DNA from: Salinicola corii
GTDB lineage: Bacteria; Pseudomonadota; Gammaproteobacteria; Pseudomonadales; Halomonadaceae
Direction: 5' to 3'
Assembly (NCBI RefSeq): GCF_008298015.1
Contig: NZ_VTPX01000014.1
Coordinates: forward strand, 31,227-95,226
DNA length: 64,000 nt
The number at the start of each line of letters is the position of its first letter. The stretch's first letter is position 1. Shown here one piece after another: positions 19,729 to 29,128 of the stretch. The translations under genes were made by a program, and so were the position numbers. The notes beneath the pieces were generated by a model. It searched no databases. It worked only from the letters and a program-made list of their open reading frames with translations, and was not told the DNA's origin.

Positions 19729-21051
19729 TCAGTGCGCCACGCTCTGTTGGAACTGCGCCAGCTCCTGGTTGCCACGCCGGGCGGCCTCGTGCAGCGCCTC
19801 GGCAGCCGGCTCGTCACCGTTGAAGGCTTTCTCCAACTGCTCGGCGATGATGTTGCGGATCTGCGGCATGTTGCCCAGGCGCACGCCACGGCCATTGTCA
19901 TCTGGCGTACCGCGGGTCAGCTGATCGATTGCCACGCTGGCCCCCGGGTTGTCCGCGTAGAAGCCTTGGGATTTCAGGCGCTGGTATGCGGCGGTGGTGA
20001 TCGGTACGTAGCCCGTGAAGCTTGCCCAGTCGGCCTGAATGGCGGGGGAGGAGAGGAAATTCAGGAACTTGGCCACGCCGCGGTAGACGTCGTCGGAGTG
20101 TCCCCGCATGACCCACAGCGAGGCGCCGCCGATGATCGAGTTCCTGGGCTGGTTCACCGCCTTGGCGTCATAGGGCAGCGGGGCGATGCCGAAGGTAAAC
20201 TTGCCCTTGGCGGCCTCCTGGATGCCGGCCCGTGAGGCGGAAGAGGTAGTCAGCATGGCGCAGCGGCCCGACTGGAACCGCTTGGTGCCGCTGTCGGCGC
20301 GGCCGCCATATTCGAAGGCGTGGCTCTTCTGCCACTCGGCCAGGTTCTGGATGTGTGCCACGGTCGCCTCCTGCTTGTCGAACACCAGGCGAGCGTCGGT
20401 GCCATCGAAGCCGTTGGCATGGGTGGCGAAGGGCAGGTCATCAATGGCGCTGAAGTTCTCGAGTTGCGTCCAGCTTGGCCAGGCGGTGGTCAGCCCGCAT
20501 TCTGAGGCGCCGCTTTCGACCAGCTTGTGGGCCGCCTCACCCACCGCTTTCCAGGTCGCCGGTGGCGTCTCGATCCCGGCCTTCCGGAACGCATCCTTGT
20601 TGTAGTAGAGCACCGGGGTGGAGGAGTTGAACGGCATCGACAGCATTTGGCCGTCGCTCGAGGTGTAGTAGCTCTTGACCGCGGGCAGGAAGGCGTCGGG
20701 ATCGAACGGCGTGTCGGTTTCCTCCATCAACTGATGGATCGGATAGATCGCGCCCCGCGCGTTCATCATCGTCGCGGTGCCCACTTCGAAGACCTGAGTG
20801 ATAGCCGGGGCCTGATTGGCGCGGAAGGCAGCGATGGTCGCGGTGAGATTGTCGCTGTAGCTGCCTTTATAAACGGGCTTGACCACATACTCGTCCTGCG
20901 AGGCGTTGAACTCGTCGGCGATCTCGTTGACCTTCTCGCCGAGCACGCCCTCCATGGCATGCCACCAGGTGATGGTGGTCGCCGCCTGGGCCGAGGAGGA
21001 GAGTGACAGGGTCGCCAGAGCGGCGTAGCAGAACAGGTGATGAAGTCGCAA
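19729..21051 (-). CDS. ugpB: sn-glycerol-3-phosphate-binding periplasmic protein
   Basis: Periplasmic receptor of 440 residues, very similar to E. coli UgpB: WWHAMEGVLGEKV at the mature N-terminus, APAITQVFEVGTATMM, MPFNSSTPVLYYNKDAF and GGASLWVMRGHS. The signal peptide ends SSSAQA. The start appears to be TTG at 21051, with GGAG nine bases upstream. No ATG or GTG in the frame gives a sensible signal peptide. It heads the ugpBAEC operon. In E. coli ugp is controlled by PhoB, but I did not find a convincing Pho box in the gap upstream. Confidence 0.93.
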   Translation of the reverse strand: MRLHHLFCYAALATLSLSSSAQAATTITWWHAMEGVLGEKVNEIADEFNASQDEYVVKPVYKGSYSDNLTATIAAFRANQAPAITQVFEVGTATMMNARGAIYPIHQLMEETDTPFDPDAFLPAVKSYYTSSDGQMLSMPFNSSTPVLYYNKDAFRKAGIETPPATWKAVGEAAHKLVESGASECGLTTAWPSWTQLENFSAIDDLPFATHANGFDGTDARLVFDKQEATVAHIQNLAEWQKSHAFEYGGRADSGTKRFQSGRCAMLTTSSASRAGIQEAAKGKFTFGIAPLPYDAKAVNQPRNSIIGGASLWVMRGHSDDVYRGVAKFLNFLSSPAIQADWASFTGYVPITTAAYQRLKSQGFYADNPGASVAIDQLTRGTPDDNGRGVRLGNMPQIRNIIAEQLEKAFNGDEPAAEALHEAARRGNQELAQFQQSVAH

Positions 21052-21345
21052 GGCAATATCTCCGGGCAGTCGAGCGGGGGAAATGGAGCACTGGTGGCGT
21101 ACCTTAGAAGAGAAAGATGTCAGTCCGATGGCCGTGCTGTGACGGTGCCGCACTTACGCGTCGAGTCGGAGGCGGGCATTCACACGGCCCTGCGACCTTT
21201 TGCGGCCTTTCGCTCGGCGCTGGATTGGCTACGCTGAGTGGGAGTTCGGTGTCCTGCCTGGCGAAACACTGGCGTTTACCGCGGCTGGCAGTACACGGTC
21301 TTCTAGCGACCAGCGAGTCGATCGCCAACCAAGGGGGTAGCGACC

Positions 21346-21792
21346 ATGTCTCAACGGATTCTGGTACCGATCGACGGTTCCACCAGTGCGCGCAAGGCGC
21401 TGGAGCATGCATGCCTTGTCCGGCGCGCGACCCAGGCACGGATTCACCTGCTGCACGTTCCCGAGGTGCCGATAGCCAAGGATGCGCTAGGCGCGAAAGT
21501 CGGTGCTGCGCCGGCCGACTATACGCCGGAGAAAGGACGCCTGGCGGGAGAGCGCCTGCTCGAGGAAGCCTGGCAGGCCGTGGCCGGTGATGCGGAAGAC
21601 GTGACCTATCACGTCGTGGAAGGGAGACCCGCGCAGGTGATCGTCCAGCAGGCGACCGACCTCGGCGTCGACATGATCGTCATGGGCAGCCGCGGTCTCA
21701 GCGATCTCAAGAGCCTGGTGGTCGGCAGCGTGTCGCACAAGGTATCGCATATCGCCCCTTGCCCGGTGATCACACTGCACGTACCGGATTAG
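21346..21792 (+). CDS. Universal stress protein, UspA family
   Basis: A 148-residue single-domain Usp protein. It begins RILVPIDGSTSARKALEHA, and the ATP-binding motif G-x2-G-x9-G-S appears as MGSRGLSDLKSLVVGSVSHKV followed by IAPCPVITLH. Such proteins bind ATP and act in stress survival without one defined reaction. The ATG at 21346 is preceded by GGGGG. It stands alone between ugpB (divergent) and sbmA (convergent). Confidence 0.93.
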   Translation: MSQRILVPIDGSTSARKALEHACLVRRATQARIHLLHVPEVPIAKDALGAKVGAAPADYTPEKGRLAGERLLEEAWQAVAGDAEDVTYHVVEGRPAQVIVQQATDLGVDMIVMGSRGLSDLKSLVVGSVSHKVSHIAPCPVITLHVPD

Positions 21793-21802
21793 GCGCTGCC
21801 GG

Positions 21803-23041
21803 TCAGGCGCCAGTTGCCGAGTCCGAGCGCGCCGGCGGCGCGTCTTGGCCCTCGATCACGGCCTCGAACGTGCGTAGCCGTTTGACGATCGAGAGCAGCT
21901 CGATGATCGTCGACCACGAATTGACCAGGTACTGGAACGATTCGCGAACCTGGCCGAACACGTTGAGCACCTGCTGCAGCAGACCCAGGGTCAGCTTGCC
22001 GGCGACGATCGACGGCGTCAGCACTACGAACGCGAAGATCGTGTCCGCCTGCAGGTAGAAGATGCGGGCGATGTTGAAGTAGGCGTAGTGCCAGTAGAGG
22101 CGGAAATAGTTGTGACGCACGCGGGAAAAGAGCCCGGCCACCGCGGTCGGCTCGGCGCGCGAGGGGTCGTCTTCGCCATAGACCAGCTCCTTGCGGTAGG
22201 CCGCCTCCACGCGCTGATTGCGAAACTCGAGCCCCGGCAGCTTGATCCCCACCAGTGCCAGAAACAGCGTGCCGAACACGGACCAGACGATCGCCGCCCA
22301 TACCAGCGCATCGGAGACATGGCCGACCAGCGGCAGTTCGGTGATGTTCTTCGACATCGCCACCAGCAGCGGTAGAAAGGCGATCAGCGTCAGCACCGCC
22401 TTGAGCAGGTTGACGCCCAGACCTTCCAGCGTGGTCGAGAAGCGCATGGTGTCTTCCTGGACACGCTGGGCCGCACCTTCCACGTGCCGGAGCCGCGGCC
22501 AGTGCGCCATGTAATAGTCGTTCATCGCTGTACGCCAACGGAAGATATAGTGGCTGACGAAGAACAGGTTGAACACACCCACCGTCACCGCGACGAAGGC
22601 GATGCCGGCGAAAGTGAGCATTTCCCGGTAGAGATCCAGGGCGGTCACGCCGCTGCCACCGGCGAGCGCTTGCTGCACCATGTCCCAGAACGGACCGTAC
22701 CAGGCGTTGACCGCAACGCTGGTCTGCACGGAGAAGTAGGTCAGGAACACGATCAGTGCGGTGCCCAGGATCGACCAGTACTGCCACCGGTGCGGGGCGA
22801 AACGAAACCACCCGGCGGCGAACAGCCCAACACAGAGCGCGTAGTAGAGATAGAACCAGAGAAACGGCGCCGACCAGAATCGAGAGACGCCGATCGGCAG
22901 GGAGGCCTCATCCGCTGGCGGCAGCCCGATGGCTGCGCCCCAGGTGCTGGCGGCGAACTCCCACAGGACGATGGCGAATAGTGCCCATCCCAGGGCAGTG
23001 AAGAAGAACAGCGACGGCTTGGGAAAGAACGATCGGAACAC
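21803..23041 (-). CDS. sbmA: SbmA/BacA-family peptide transporter
   Basis: A 412-residue inner-membrane protein that takes up proline-rich peptides, microcins and some antibiotics using the proton gradient. It matches E. coli SbmA nearly end to end: SFFPKP at the N-terminus, [59 protein letters not shown] and [17 protein letters not shown]. The start is GTG at 23041, chosen because the alignment begins there. It has no fused ATPase, so it is the SbmA and not the ABC-type form. Confidence 0.96.
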   Translation of the reverse strand: MFRSFFPKPSLFFFTALGWALFAIVLWEFAASTWGAAIGLPPADEASLPIGVSRFWSAPFLWFYLYYALCVGLFAAGWFRFAPHRWQYWSILGTALIVFLTYFSVQTSVAVNAWYGPFWDMVQQALAGGSGVTALDLYREMLTFAGIAFVAVTVGVFNLFFVSHYIFRWRTAMNDYYMAHWPRLRHVEGAAQRVQEDTMRFSTTLEGLGVNLLKAVLTLIAFLPLLVAMSKNITELPLVGHVSDALVWAAIVWSVFGTLFLALVGIKLPGLEFRNQRVEAAYRKELVYGEDDPSRAEPTAVAGLFSRVRHNYFRLYWHYAYFNIARIFYLQADTIFAFVVLTPSIVAGKLTLGLLQQVLNVFGQVRESFQYLVNSWSTIIELLSIVKRLRTFEAVIEGQDAPPARSDSATGA

Positions 23042-23168
23042 GGTGACGGCCCTGCGGTTGTCGGTGAACGGCGAAGCAGCACCACGACGGCGCTGCTGCG
23101 GTCACTCATCGACCTCGAACCGATTGTTACGTTCCCTTACCTGCGTGGCGGCCCCGGCCAGTCGCCTC

Positions 23169-23342
23169 AGAGGGTGTCTACAAAATGCCTGCGCTCGGCA
23201 ATACGGTGTTGAAATCGACCTCGTACGCGAGCCCGGTCAAAATACTCATTTACCCCGCGTAAACTGGAACGCCAGCCCGGTCCTTTTTTCGACCGATTTC
23301 GCCTTGTCTTGCCTTCGCTCGTCGGATTTGTAAACACCCTCT
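23169..23342. mobile_element. Short non-coding element with terminal inverted repeats (MITE-like)
   Basis: AGAGGGTGTCTACAAA (23169-23184) and TTTGTAAACACCCTCT (23327-23342) are inverted copies with one mismatch. They enclose 142 bases that contain no credible gene. The right end touches the stop codon of the GntR gene. The size and ends fit a miniature inverted-repeat element or dispersed intergenic repeat. No second copy lies in this window, so mobility is inference. Confidence 0.6.
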
Positions 23343-24079
23343 CAGGAAATGTCGACCTGGTAGCGGAACGTGCTGGCGGCGCCACGCGAACGTCGATACT
23401 CCAGTGGCGTGCGATCGTAGCCGAGCGCCAGCCGCTCCACCATGACGACCGGCTGTCCCGTGCCGATGCCCAGGATGTCGGCGATCGTCGCCTGGGCCGT
23501 CTCGACGGTCAGCGTTTCCCGCGCCGATCCTATCAACTGGCCGCAATGCGATTCATAGAAGGGGTAGAGCAGGTTGCCAAAGTCCGCGATGTCGATGTGC
23601 ATCAGGGCATCGAAGCGGGTGGCCGGCAGCCAGATCTCCTCGTGCAGGAGCGTCGCCCCGTCGAGTTGGCGGATTCTCTCCAGCCGAATCGTCTGTTCGG
23701 TCTCCATCAGTTCCAGCGCCTCCGCGATATCTCCGGGGGCGGGCTCCAGATGGCGCGAGAGAATACGGCTCCTGGGAATCCGGCGGTCGCCGTGGGCATC
23801 CACCTGACGGAAGAAGCGAAACAGCGAGCCCTCGAAATTGGGACGAAGAATGAAAGTGCCACGCCCCTGGCTACGCTTCATCAGGCCATCCTGGACCAGT
23901 GTGTCCACGGCTTTTCGCAGCGTGCCGACGGCGACACCATAGTGCCTGGTCAGTTCCGCCTCGGTAGGTATCGCGCCGCCGGGTGTCCACTCTCCCGCAG
24001 CGATCTTGGCAAGCATATCGTCACGTAAACGTTGATAGAGCGGTAGGCGTTCGTCCGTCATCGAGTTTGTTCCCTTCAT
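23342..24079 (-). CDS. GntR-family regulator of the HutC/UTRA type
   Basis: A 245-residue regulator. An N-terminal winged helix (residues about 10-75, with GGAIPTEAELTRHYGVAVGTLRKAVDTL) is followed by a UTRA ligand domain (about 95-240) ending in DRTPLEYRRSRGAASTFRYQVDIS, which is typical of HutC-like proteins. The ATG at 24079 follows GAGGGG; an in-frame ATG five codons in is possible. It is divergent from the amidohydrolase-permease pair, with a 9-bp dyad between them, so it probably controls that pair. Confidence 0.9.
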   Translation of the reverse strand: MKGTNSMTDERLPLYQRLRDDMLAKIAAGEWTPGGAIPTEAELTRHYGVAVGTLRKAVDTLVQDGLMKRSQGRGTFILRPNFEGSLFRFFRQVDAHGDRRIPRSRILSRHLEPAPGDIAEALELMETEQTIRLERIRQLDGATLLHEEIWLPATRFDALMHIDIADFGNLLYPFYESHCGQLIGSARETLTVETAQATIADILGIGTGQPVVMVERLALGYDRTPLEYRRSRGAASTFRYQVDIS

Positions 24080-24185
24080 GAGTGTTCCCCTCTCCACCCT
24101 GCTTCAAACAAAGGTATCACTTTTGTTGTCGTCTTTAGTCGTAGGCTACATGGATTGCAACGCATTAGGTGTATGCTTACATTTG

Positions 24186-24209
24186 ATCTATTCATCTAGT
24201 TGAATAGAT
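24186..24209. promoter_or_regulatory. Candidate operator between the GntR gene and the amidohydrolase
   Basis: ATCTATTCA and its exact complement TGAATAGAT are separated by six bases, 65 bases upstream of the amidohydrolase start. A perfect 9-bp dyad in a divergent promoter region fits a dimeric GntR-type repressor site. Confidence 0.5.
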
Positions 24210-24273
24210 GTTGAGAATAGACCGAACCCTCCGTTCGCTGTCACGTGTTCACGCCACTTACCAAGGGCCGTCC

Positions 24274-25107
24274 ATGACGCAACTCGCTACCGTCGCGCTG
24301 ACCGGTGTCGATACCCATGCGCATATTTTCCAGCACAATCTGAAACTGGCGGGCAACCGTCGCTACAGTCCGGACTACGACGCCACCATCGAGCAGTATC
24401 TGGCGCATCTCGATCATTGCGGCCTCTCCCACGGCGTGCTGGTACAGCCCAGCTTTCTGGGTACCGACAACAGTCACATGGTCTCGGCGCTACGCCGGTT
24501 CCCACAGCGTCTGCGCGGTACAGCGGTAGTGGAGCGGGACGTGGACGACGAGACGCTCGATGAGCTGGCCGAAGCCGGCGTCGTCGGGATCCGGCTCAAC
24601 CTGATCGGGCAACCTCTGGAAGATTATCGTAGCGCGGCGTGGCAAACGCTATTCGCCAAAGTGGCACGTCGCGGGTGGTCGGTGGAGATCCAGCGGGGCA
24701 TGGAAGATCTGGATATGGTTCTGCCGCAGATCCTGAAAGCCGACGTGGCAGTGGTGATCGATCATTTCGGGTTGCCCTCCGGCGAGATCGATCCGGTCAA
24801 CTCCCACCATCAGGCGCTGTTGTCTCTGCTTTCGAGCGAGGAGATCTGGGTCAAACTGTCGGCGACCTATCGCAGTCGCTCGAATCCAGCACAGGCGTTG
24901 CGTTCGATCGATCGACTGCGCAATGCCTATGGCCATAGCGAGCGCTTGCTATGGGGAAGTGACTGGCCGCATACGAGATTCGAAGACCAGACGGATTACG
25001 ACGACCAGTTCTCGATGATGCAGACGCTGTTGCCGGATGCCGACGAGCGCCGGCAGGTTCTGGTCGACAACCCGGCCAGGCTGTTCAAGATCGGACCTGC
25101 GAACTGA
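24274..25107 (+). CDS. Amidohydrolase-2 family metal-dependent hydrolase
   Basis: A 277-residue TIM-barrel hydrolase (Pfam Amidohydro_2), a family that includes lactonases such as 2-pyrone-4,6-dicarboxylate lactonase and 4-sulfomuconolactone hydrolase. The metal motif HxH is in VDTHAHIFQ (His15, His17), a later histidine in VVIDHFGLP, and the catalytic aspartate in LLWGSDWPHTRFE. The start at 24274 has AAGGG upstream; longer in-frame starts have none. It is followed 67 bases later by a carboxylate permease. A lactone or carboxylate substrate is therefore plausible, but the actual one is unknown. Confidence 0.85.
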   Translation: MTQLATVALTGVDTHAHIFQHNLKLAGNRRYSPDYDATIEQYLAHLDHCGLSHGVLVQPSFLGTDNSHMVSALRRFPQRLRGTAVVERDVDDETLDELAEAGVVGIRLNLIGQPLEDYRSAAWQTLFAKVARRGWSVEIQRGMEDLDMVLPQILKADVAVVIDHFGLPSGEIDPVNSHHQALLSLLSSEEIWVKLSATYRSRSNPAQALRSIDRLRNAYGHSERLLWGSDWPHTRFEDQTDYDDQFSMMQTLLPDADERRQVLVDNPARLFKIGPAN

Positions 25108-25174
25108 AGGCCGGCGGACGATACGACAAGCACGCATGAAGAGTGCATGACAAGTACGAAAGGGGAACAGGATT

Positions 25175-26476
25175 ATGATGAGTCTACTGGTGGTGGGGGC
25201 GATCGTCGTCTCCATCATTCTGGGATACCGCACCAGGATCAATATCGGGCTGTTCGCGATCGCCTTCGCCTACCTGCTCGGTTGCTTCGGATTGGGGCTG
25301 AGTCCCAAGGAAGTGATCGCCATGTGGCCGCTGAAGATCTTCTTCATCATCTTCTCGGTCTGCCTGTTCTACAGCTTCGCGATCGTCAACGGCACGCTGG
25401 AGAAGCTGGCCGAACACCTGATGTATCGTTGTCGGCACTTTCCGCATCTGCTGCCTTTCGCCATCTTTCTGGCGGCGGTGGTGATCTCGGCATTGGGCGC
25501 GGGCTACTACACCGTGCTGGCGTTCATGGCGCCGATCACGCTGCTGCTGTGTAGTCGTACCGGGCTGAACCTGATCGTCGGTGCCATGGCGGTCAACTAT
25601 GGGGCGCTGGCGGGCGCCAACTTCGTTTCCAGCCAGAGCGGCATCATCTTCCGTACCCTGATGACCAGTTCGGGCATCTCCGACAACCAGGCCTTCATCA
25701 ACAGCTTTGGCATCTTCGCCAGCACCATGATCGTGCCGATCGTCGTTCTATCCGGACTGATCCTGTTCGGCCGCAAGCGCGGCACGGCCATGGCGTCTCT
25801 GGAGCATGTCGAGCGTCCCAGCCCGCTCGACCGTGACCAGCGCGCCACCTTGCTCCTGACCCTGGTGATGATGGCTAGCGTGCTGCTGCCGCCCATCGCC
25901 AGCCTGATCCTGCCCGACAATGCCGCCGTGACGTTCGTCAATTCCAAGGTGGACATCGGCCTGATCGCCAGCGTGTTCTCGGTCATCGCGCTACTGATGA
26001 AACTGGGCGACGAGCGCAAGGCGATTGCCTCGCTGCCGTGGGGCACGATCATCATGATCTGCGGTGTCGGCATGCTGATCTCGGTGGCGATCAAGGCGGG
26101 CACCATCGATCTGCTCGGCTCCTGGATCGGTACCAACATTCCGCCAGTGCTGATTCCGGTCGCGTTCGGCGTCGTTGCCGCATTCATGTCGCTGTTCGCG
26201 AGTACGCTGGGCGTGGTCACGCCGGCACTATTCCCGCTGGTGCCGTCGCTGGCCGGTACGCTGTCGATCGATCCGATGATCATCTTCATTGCCATCGTGG
26301 TCGGCGCGCAGGCCACCTCGATCTCACCGTTCTCTTCCGGGGGCAGCCTGATTCTCGGCTCCTGTCCGACGGACGAAGCGCGCTCGGGACTGTTGCCCAA
26401 GCTGCTGTTCCGTGCCGCACCGCTCGGCTTCATCGCCGCGCTGGTGTTCAACCTGCTGCTGACGTTCGTGTTTTAG
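25175..26476 (+). CDS. Ion-transporter-superfamily permease, MatC/dicarboxylate-carrier type
   Basis: A 433-residue inner-membrane protein with 11 to 12 hydrophobic segments. The N-terminal part (YRTRINIGLFAIAFAYLLG) resembles the MatC dicarboxylate-carrier domain. Two re-entrant-like loops rich in Ser and Gly occur at ALAGANFVSSQSGIIF and QATSISPFSSGGSLILGSC, as in the ArsB/NhaD/DASS group. It is likely co-transcribed with the preceding amidohydrolase and may import the carboxylate or lactone that the enzyme opens. ATG at 25175; the next codon is also ATG. Confidence 0.82.
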   Translation: MMSLLVVGAIVVSIILGYRTRINIGLFAIAFAYLLGCFGLGLSPKEVIAMWPLKIFFIIFSVCLFYSFAIVNGTLEKLAEHLMYRCRHFPHLLPFAIFLAAVVISALGAGYYTVLAFMAPITLLLCSRTGLNLIVGAMAVNYGALAGANFVSSQSGIIFRTLMTSSGISDNQAFINSFGIFASTMIVPIVVLSGLILFGRKRGTAMASLEHVERPSPLDRDQRATLLLTLVMMASVLLPPIASLILPDNAAVTFVNSKVDIGLIASVFSVIALLMKLGDERKAIASLPWGTIIMICGVGMLISVAIKAGTIDLLGSWIGTNIPPVLIPVAFGVVAAFMSLFASTLGVVTPALFPLVPSLAGTLSIDPMIIFIAIVVGAQATSISPFSSGGSLILGSCPTDEARSGLLPKLLFRAAPLGFIAALVFNLLLTFVF

Positions 26477-26519
26477 TTGGGGCGTTGAGTACAGGTTCTA
26501 GGGCGGTTGGGATCAAGCC

Positions 26520-27458
26520 TTACCAACTTGCCAAGTCGTTACTCAAACCAGGGCCTTCCTGGGTCAGCATGCCAAGAAAGTAGGTGGCAAGTTCACTGTC
26601 CGCGCTCTTGTCACCGCGAAACAGGACCTGTATCTCGCGTTGCCACAAGGGGAGCGGGAGTTTAACGGCGTGGATGTTGGCTTTCTCCAGCATATGCGCG
26701 GCAAAGGCACCCAGCAGGCCGATGCCCAACCCTGCCGTCACCATGGCAACGACAGTCGTTGGCATGAGTGCGACCACGGTATTCTCGGGATCTACGCCCT
26801 CGCGATCCAGACGATCTCTGTAGTCGCTCCAGTGGCGATGCGGGTCGCCGGTCACGATGATCGATTCATTTACGAGAGAGCCCAAGAGAGGTCGGTTGCT
26901 TCTTAGTATGCAGTGACCGGATGGTGCAATGAGCACGATCCGCTCTCGACACAAAATCTGTGATGCCAACTCGTGATGATGGCGCGGTGCATCAGCGGGT
27001 CTGATGGCGATATCGACATCGCCTGCATTTACGGCTTTTTCCAGGTAGTTGGCTTCACCCTCGATCAGTTCAAGCTTGACCCGTGGAAATCTGAGCTGAA
27101 AGCGCTGCATCAGTGGAGCAATCAGGACTGCACTGGCGCCGGGATAACTCCCGATCTTGATGTGGCCCTCGAGCTCATTGGATAGGGCGGCGACTTCTTC
27201 AATGCCGGCGCCGAACTCGTGGCACATGCGTTGCGCCCGAAACAAAAAACGGGTTCCTGCACTGGTCAATTCAACCTTTTGGGTGCCTCTCTTGAGTAGC
27301 CGTGCCCCCAGTGCGTCTTCCAACGCCGCAATATGGCCACTCACACGTGGCTGAGCGCGATTAACCGCGCGTGCGGCCGCAGTGAAGCTGCCATGTTCGG
27401 CAACGGCAATAAACGTGAGAATCCACTGCAGCTTGTAGCGATCAATATTCGTGTGCAC
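26520..27458 (-). CDS. LysR-family transcriptional regulator
   Basis: A 312-residue regulator. The winged helix-turn-helix is at residues about 12-65 (FIAVAEHGSFTAAARAVNRAQPRVSGHIAALEDALG), followed by a type 2 periplasmic-binding sensor domain. It is divergent from the MFS transporter gene across 190 AT-rich bases, the classical arrangement for a LysR regulator and its target. The base composition is visibly less GC-rich than the genes on either side, and this continues through the next two genes. Confidence 0.92.
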   Translation of the reverse strand: MHTNIDRYKLQWILTFIAVAEHGSFTAAARAVNRAQPRVSGHIAALEDALGARLLKRGTQKVELTSAGTRFLFRAQRMCHEFGAGIEEVAALSNELEGHIKIGSYPGASAVLIAPLMQRFQLRFPRVKLELIEGEANYLEKAVNAGDVDIAIRPADAPRHHHELASQILCRERIVLIAPSGHCILRSNRPLLGSLVNESIIVTGDPHRHWSDYRDRLDREGVDPENTVVALMPTTVVAMVTAGLGIGLLGAFAAHMLEKANIHAVKLPLPLWQREIQVLFRGDKSADSELATYFLGMLTQEGPGLSNDLASW

Positions 27459-27648
27459 CGTGTACTCCGTCGCTATGCTTTCGCCGGTCCGCTTTTTTGG
27501 AACGACCCATTTTCAGCACGATTGAGAGGGAAATGGAAAAGCCACTATTCATTTTTCGGATAATACTCAAACGGAAAAGGAATTGGACCAAGACTCCGTA
27601 TTTATTCGAAGCTCGCTGGGCTAATCAATTATAAAATAGAGGTACAAC

Positions 27649-29067
27649 ATGGAGACACACGCCCAGCCGGTCGAGGATGTTGGCTTTTGCGACATGACGC
27701 CAAATCGAAGGCGGATTGTCCTCAGCGCCATTGGGGGGTATTTCATCGATGGTTATGATTTGCTCATCCTTGCCGGTGCCTTGCTGGCTATCGTGCCCGA
27801 ACTAGGTCTAAGCCCGGGCAGTGTAGGCCTGCTAACCGCTTCAGCTTTCATCGGCATGGCTGTCGGCTCGCCAATCGCCGGTCCCCTGACTGACCGCTTC
27901 GGCCGTCGCATCGTCTTCATGGTCGCGATGGTCATTTTCCTGATCAGTTCGATCGCCTTCCTGTTCGCCGAAACGACTTGGCAGCTAATTGCCATACGCT
28001 TTGCCATTGGTGTGGCTATCGGCGCGGACATGCCGTGTATCGCAGCGTTAATTACTGAATTTGTTCCAGGTAAGAAACGCGGGACATTCCTGGCCCTTGG
28101 TGGTGTGGCTTGGATGATCGGTTCGCTGGTTGCCATTCTGGTGACCCTGGGGATCTTCACAATTTTGGGAGAGGAGGCTTGGCGTTGGGTGATGGCAACA
28201 GGTGCCGTGCCGGCTGTCATCCTGCTTGTCATGCGATACAACGCGCCAGAATCTCCTTACTGGCTCTACTCTCGTGGTCGTAAACGTGAGGCTATTGAGG
28301 CCTGGAAGAAAGCCACCGGCGAAGATGCGGAGGCCGAGACTTTTGACGATAGCAATGATCAGGAGAGCGAGAACCCAAACGCGAGCACCAAGGGCAGTTC
28401 TCTGAGAAAGATAGGCCTCCTGGCAGGACTTAAGGAAAAGCCACTGCTGATGATGCTCATCTGTATGTGTGTTTATTGGGGCTGCAACAACCTCTATGGC
28501 TCGGCCGTTCTGCTCTATCAGCCCACACTGATCCAGCGTATTACCGAACCCTCTGGCTACACATCCTTGCTCTTTTCCGCCGGCACCATCCTATTTTCCG
28601 TATTGCTCGGCAGTTTTGTTGCACTATGGCTTATGGATCGCGTCGGGCGTCGGCTCATTGCGATTGGCGGGACCCTACTGATGTCGGCGGCATCGGTTGC
28701 GCTCTGGCTGCAAATTGATTCGGTCGTCGTGGTCTTCATTGCGTTTGCGATCATTATCGGGGTCATCAATGGCGGGACATCGCTGGCCTTTTACTCCTGG
28801 GCTCCGGAGTTGTTTCCCACTCATGTACGCGGACGCGCCGTTGGTATCGTCAACATGGTCGGAAAAGGCGGCAGTGTCGTGGGTACGCTGCTGCTGCCGA
28901 CGGTCCTGGATTCAATAGGCAGTAGCTCCTTTCTGCTGATCGCTCTGGTTGGCGTGCTCAACGTCTGTGTCGTGTACTGGTTGGCCCCCGAGACCCGAGG
29001 CAAGTCACTCAAACAGATACAGCAGGAAATTGGCGCGCGCTTTGGTAGCAAGGCTCGGGACGACTGA
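27649..29067 (+). CDS. MFS transporter, sugar/organic-acid porter type
   Basis: A 472-residue permease with 12 predicted helices in two halves. Both major-facilitator loop motifs are present: GPLTDRFGRR after helix 2 and LWLMDRVGRR after helix 8. APESPYW and APELFPTHVRGRAVG are typical of the sugar-porter and aromatic-acid branches. The central loop (about residues 215-250) is long and acidic. The ATG at 27649 follows AGAGG. It precedes a sulfatase gene by 61 bases, so it may import the sulfate ester. GC content is lower than in the surrounding catabolic loci. Confidence 0.9.
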   Translation: METHAQPVEDVGFCDMTPNRRRIVLSAIGGYFIDGYDLLILAGALLAIVPELGLSPGSVGLLTASAFIGMAVGSPIAGPLTDRFGRRIVFMVAMVIFLISSIAFLFAETTWQLIAIRFAIGVAIGADMPCIAALITEFVPGKKRGTFLALGGVAWMIGSLVAILVTLGIFTILGEEAWRWVMATGAVPAVILLVMRYNAPESPYWLYSRGRKREAIEAWKKATGEDAEAETFDDSNDQESENPNASTKGSSLRKIGLLAGLKEKPLLMMLICMCVYWGCNNLYGSAVLLYQPTLIQRITEPSGYTSLLFSAGTILFSVLLGSFVALWLMDRVGRRLIAIGGTLLMSAASVALWLQIDSVVVVFIAFAIIIGVINGGTSLAFYSWAPELFPTHVRGRAVGIVNMVGKGGSVVGTLLLPTVLDSIGSSSFLLIALVGVLNVCVVYWLAPETRGKSLKQIQQEIGARFGSKARDD

Positions 29068-29128
29068 CGGACCAGGGGCCGATAGCACATGAGCTTGCAG
29101 CACTTGATGAGTGAGTAACGGAGATATC

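Noticed and set aside
21052..21345. Possible Pho box upstream of ugpB
   Set aside because: I looked for two CTGTCAT-like direct repeats with 4-base spacing and found none convincing in these 294 bases; no other clear site was seen.
23167..23385. 72-codon minus-strand frame across the inverted-repeat element
   Set aside because: It overlaps the gntR 3' end, has no family features, and follows from the composition of the repeat element.
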